Assembly (NCBI GenBank): GCA_028687415.1
Contig: JAQUAC010000037.1
Location: 1-12,430, forward strand
DNA: 12,430 nucleotides
Source: Acidocella sp.
GTDB lineage: Bacteria; Pseudomonadota; Alphaproteobacteria; Acetobacterales; Acetobacteraceae
Direction: 5' to 3'
In this document: piece after piece, positions 10,390 through 12,430 of the stretch
How the letters are laid out: each line of letters begins with the position of its first letter
Numbering within the stretch: position 1 is the first letter of the stretch
Translations under genes and position numbers: made by a program
The notes under the pieces: generated by a model
Told to the model about the DNA's origin: nothing
Databases searched by the model: none
The model's input: only the letters and a program-made list of their open reading frames with translations

Positions 10390-11571
10390 GTGAAACCCGC
10401 CAACACCCTGCTGAGCCAGACCGGCACCACCATCTTTACCATCATGTCGGCACTGGCCGTGCGGCACGGCGCCATTAATCTCGGCCAGGGCTTTCCGGAT
10501 ACCGAGGGTCCGGCGGATATCGTGCACCAGGCGGCGGATGCGCTGCTGGACCACCGCAACCAGTACCCGCCGCTAACCGGCCTACCGGAACTGCGCGAGG
10601 CCGTAGCCGCCGCCAACAAGCGTTTCTACGGGCTGGATATCGACGCCACGTCCGGCGTGGTCGTGACCTCCGGCGCCACCGAGGCGATCACCGCCTGCCT
10701 GATGGCGCTGATCAACCCCGGCGACGAGGTGGTGCTGATCGAACCGCTCTATGACACCTATCTGCCGGTGGTGAAGCTACTGGGCGGGGTGGCGCGGCTG
10801 GTGCGGCTGGAGCCGCCCGCCTGGGAGCTGCCGCGCGAGGCTCTGGCCGCCGCCTTCGGCCCCAAGACCAAGCTGTTGCTGTTGAACTCGCCCATGAATC
10901 CCACGGGCAAGGTTTTCACGCCGGAGGAGCTGGGGTTCATCGCCGGGCTGCTGCTCAAGCACGACGCTTACGCCGTGTGCGATGAGGTTTACGAGCATCT
11001 GGTGTTCAGCGGGGCAAAGCATATTCCGCTGATGACGCTGCCGGGCATGGCGGAGCGGAGCCTGCGCATCGGCAGCGCGGGCAAAACCTTCTCGCTAACC
11101 GGCTGGAAGGTCGGCTACGTCTCCGGCCCGGCGGCGCTCATGGGCCTGGTGGCCAAGGCACATCAGAACCTCACCTTCACCACGGCGCCCAACCTGCAAC
11201 GCGCCGTGGCCTACGGCTTGGCCAAGCCGGACGAATATTTCGCCACCCTGGCCGACGAGCTGCAATTGCGGCGCGACCTGCTGGATACCGGGTTGAAGCG
11301 CCTGGGCTTCATCACGCTCCCGGCGCAAGGCAGCTATTTCATCACCGCGGATTTCTCAGCCCTGGGCTTCACCGGGGATGACATGGAGTTCTGCCGCATG
11401 CTGCCGGAACAGGCCGGGGTGGCGGCGATTCCGGTCTCCGCCTTCTATGTAGAGACCCCGCCGCGCCACTATGTGCGCTTCGCGTTTTGCAAGCAGCCAG
11501 CGGTGCTGGAGGCAGCTCTTGAAAGATTGGCACGCTGGACGGCCGCAAAAGCATTGACTGTGTCGGCCTGA
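10390..11571 (+). CDS. PLP-dependent class I/II aminotransferase (kynurenine/methionine aminotransferase-like)
   Basis: A fold-type I aminotransferase that moves an amino group from an amino acid to a 2-oxo acid. The 393-residue product has the N-terminal INLGQGFPDTEGP (29-41) typical of the kynurenine aminotransferase / glutamine transaminase K / YbdL-like subgroup. It also has VVTSGATEAITA (91-102), NSPMNPTGKVF (166-176, Asn170), AVCDEVYEHLVF (195-206, Asp198 and Tyr201 for PLP), SAGKTFSLTGWKVGY (229-243, Schiff-base Lys232) and HYVRFAFCK (360-368, Arg363 for the substrate carboxylate). All key residues are present. The exact substrate cannot be read from sequence; aromatic, methionine and glutamine donors are all possible. 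The GTG start is chosen from the ribosome site and promoter. It is divergent from glnB and ends 28 bases before tRNA-His. Confidence 0.93.
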   Translation: MKPANTLLSQTGTTIFTIMSALAVRHGAINLGQGFPDTEGPADIVHQAADALLDHRNQYPPLTGLPELREAVAAANKRFYGLDIDATSGVVVTSGATEAITACLMALINPGDEVVLIEPLYDTYLPVVKLLGGVARLVRLEPPAWELPREALAAAFGPKTKLLLLNSPMNPTGKVFTPEELGFIAGLLLKHDAYAVCDEVYEHLVFSGAKHIPLMTLPGMAERSLRIGSAGKTFSLTGWKVGYVSGPAALMGLVAKAHQNLTFTTAPNLQRAVAYGLAKPDEYFATLADELQLRRDLLDTGLKRLGFITLPAQGSYFITADFSALGFTGDDMEFCRMLPEQAGVAAIPVSAFYVETPPRHYVRFAFCKQPAVLEAALERLARWTAAKALTVSA

Positions 11572-11582
11572 CCGCGTTACGA
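11554..11582 (+). promoter_or_regulatory. Candidate promoter for tRNA-His inside the end of the aminotransferase gene
   Basis: TTGACT (11554-11559, 5/6) lies in the last codons of the aminotransferase and is followed after 17 bases by TTACGA (11577-11582), a poor -10. Initiation would be near 11589, some ten bases before the tRNA. The tRNA could instead be read through from the aminotransferase promoter. Confidence 0.35.
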
Positions 11583-11599
11583 GGCCATCCACCCTGGAT

Positions 11600-11676
11600 G
11601 GCGGACGTAGCTCAGTTGGTAGAGCGCCGGTTTGTGGTACCGGTTGTCGCGGGTTCAATCCCCGTCGTTCGCCCCA
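11600..11676 (+). tRNA. tRNA-His (anticodon GTG)
   Basis: The cloverleaf is complete. The acceptor GCGGACG (11601-11607) pairs with CGTTCGC (11666-11672) with one G-U. The D arm is GCTC/GAGC, the anticodon stem CCGGT/ACCGG encloses loop TTGTGGT with anticodon GTG at 11634-11636, and the T arm is GCGGG/CCCGT with loop TTCAATC. The extra G at 11600 (G-1) faces C73 at 11673, the identity pair for histidyl-tRNA synthetase, and CCA is encoded at 11674-11676. A 6-bp hairpin (CCATCC/GGATGG, 11585-11601) in the leader includes G-1 and G1. Confidence 0.98.
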
Positions 11677-11714
11677 GGGTGTTCCCCCCAAGCCACATCC
11701 GCCATGCGCCAGCG

Positions 11715-12430
11715 CTATTTAACGCCCGGCAGAATGCACAGAATCTCGAAGGCAAGATTCGCCGCCACCAGCGCCGTGGTGCCCGCCGGGTCGAATGGCG
11801 GGCAAACCTCCACCACATCGCCGCCGACGATCTCCAGCCCGTCCAGCCCGCGGATGATCTCCAGCCCTTGATGCACAGTCAGCCCGCCGATCTCCGGCGT
11901 GCCGGTGCCGGGGGTGAAGGAGGGGTCCAGGCTGTCGATATCGAAGCTGAGGTAAACCGGCCCGGCGCCGAGATGCGTCTTGATCTCGCGCATTAAGGGC
12001 GCCAGCGATTTATACCAGCATTCATGCGCCTCGATGACCTTGAAGCCCTGCTCCCGGCCCCAGTCGAACTCATCCGCCGAATAGCCGGTGCCGCGCAAGC
12101 CGATCTGCACGGTGCGGTGCGGGTCAATCAGCCCTTCCTCCACGGCGCGGCGGAATGGCGTGCCATGAGCGATCTTCTCGCCGAACATGGTGTCGTTGAT
12201 GTCGGCATGGGCATCCACATGCACGAGGCCGACCGGGCCATGTTTCTTCGCCATGGCACGCAGAATCGGCAGCGCGATGGTGTGGTCCCCGCCCAGCGTG
12301 ATGGGCTTGCACGCCTGCGCCAGGATAGCGTCATAGGCGCGCTCGATGCGCAGGATGGAGTCGGCCAGATTATACGGATTGGTGGCCACGTCGCCGATAT
12401 CGGCCACGCGCAGGCAGTCGAATGGCCCCT
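11715..12430 (-). CDS. Ureohydrolase, agmatinase/guanidinobutyrase family, 5' end cut off by window edge
   Basis: The family hydrolyses a guanidino compound to urea and an amine with a two-manganese centre. About 237 residues of the C-terminal part are visible, opening with PFDCLRVADIGDV and in frame to the right edge; the true start is outside. The metal-binding motifs are intact: GGDHTIALP (His), HVDAHADIND (Asp-His-Asp) and SFDIDSLDPSFTPGTGTPE (two Asp). The end VVEVCPPFDPAGTTALVAAN is typical of the SpeB-like branch. HGTPFRRAVEEGLIDPHRTV resembles guanidinobutyrase or related enzymes more than E. coli SpeB, so substrates other than agmatine are possible (guanidinobutyrate, guanidinopropionate, guanidine). 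The gene is convergent with tRNA-His; no clear terminator is seen in the 38-base gap. Confidence 0.93.
   Translation of the reverse strand, partial: GPFDCLRVADIGDVATNPYNLADSILRIERAYDAILAQACKPITLGGDHTIALPILRAMAKKHGPVGLVHVDAHADINDTMFGEKIAHGTPFRRAVEEGLIDPHRTVQIGLRGTGYSADEFDWGREQGFKVIEAHECWYKSLAPLMREIKTHLGAGPVYLSFDIDSLDPSFTPGTGTPEIGGLTVHQGLEIIRGLDGLEIVGGDVVEVCPPFDPAGTTALVAANLAFEILCILPGVK

Overview
This is a GC-rich chromosomal window from an alphaproteobacterium, most likely of the Acetobacteraceae/Rhodospirillales type. The grounds are the IF-2 N-terminus, a YlxR domain fused to an L7Ae-like domain, a glnB-glnA pair behind a sigma-54 promoter, and a tRNA-His with encoded G-1 and CCA. The species cannot be named from the sequence alone. 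Nothing looks like a phage, insertion sequence, CRISPR array or genomic island.

Left part (1-6350, minus strand): a transcription/translation operon read right to left: rimP, nusA, ylxR-L7Ae, infB, rbfA, then a Sua5/TsaC-type tRNA threonylcarbamoylation gene that runs off the left edge. The genes are tightly packed, with two overlaps and gaps of 7, 9 and 54 bases. Their products mature the 30S subunit (RimP, RbfA), control elongation and termination (NusA), start translation (IF2) and modify tRNA. Two non-coding elements stand out. One is an intrinsic terminator just ahead of rimP, placed like an attenuator. The other is a pair of mutually exclusive hairpins ahead of infB, one of which buries its ribosome binding site.

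Middle (6353-8118, minus strand): two translationally coupled genes for SGNH-fold proteins, a GSCFA-domain protein and a small SGNH hydrolase-like protein. Their substrates are unknown. They lie between the glnA terminator and the rimP leader.

Right part (8158-12430): a nitrogen block. glnB and glnA (minus strand) sit behind a near-consensus sigma-54 promoter, and a strong terminator follows glnA. Divergent from glnB is a PLP aminotransferase (plus strand, GTG start), followed by tRNA-His(GTG). A convergent ureohydrolase of the agmatinase/guanidinobutyrase family runs off the right edge. PII and glutamine synthetase sense and assimilate ammonium, while the aminotransferase and ureohydrolase handle amino and guanidino nitrogen.

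The most interesting signals are regulatory RNA structures rather than unknown proteins: the infB hairpin switch, the rimP attenuator-like leader, the hairpin cluster between glnB and glnA, and the lack of room for an ordinary promoter before the SGNH gene pair. No previously undescribed multi-gene system is evident.
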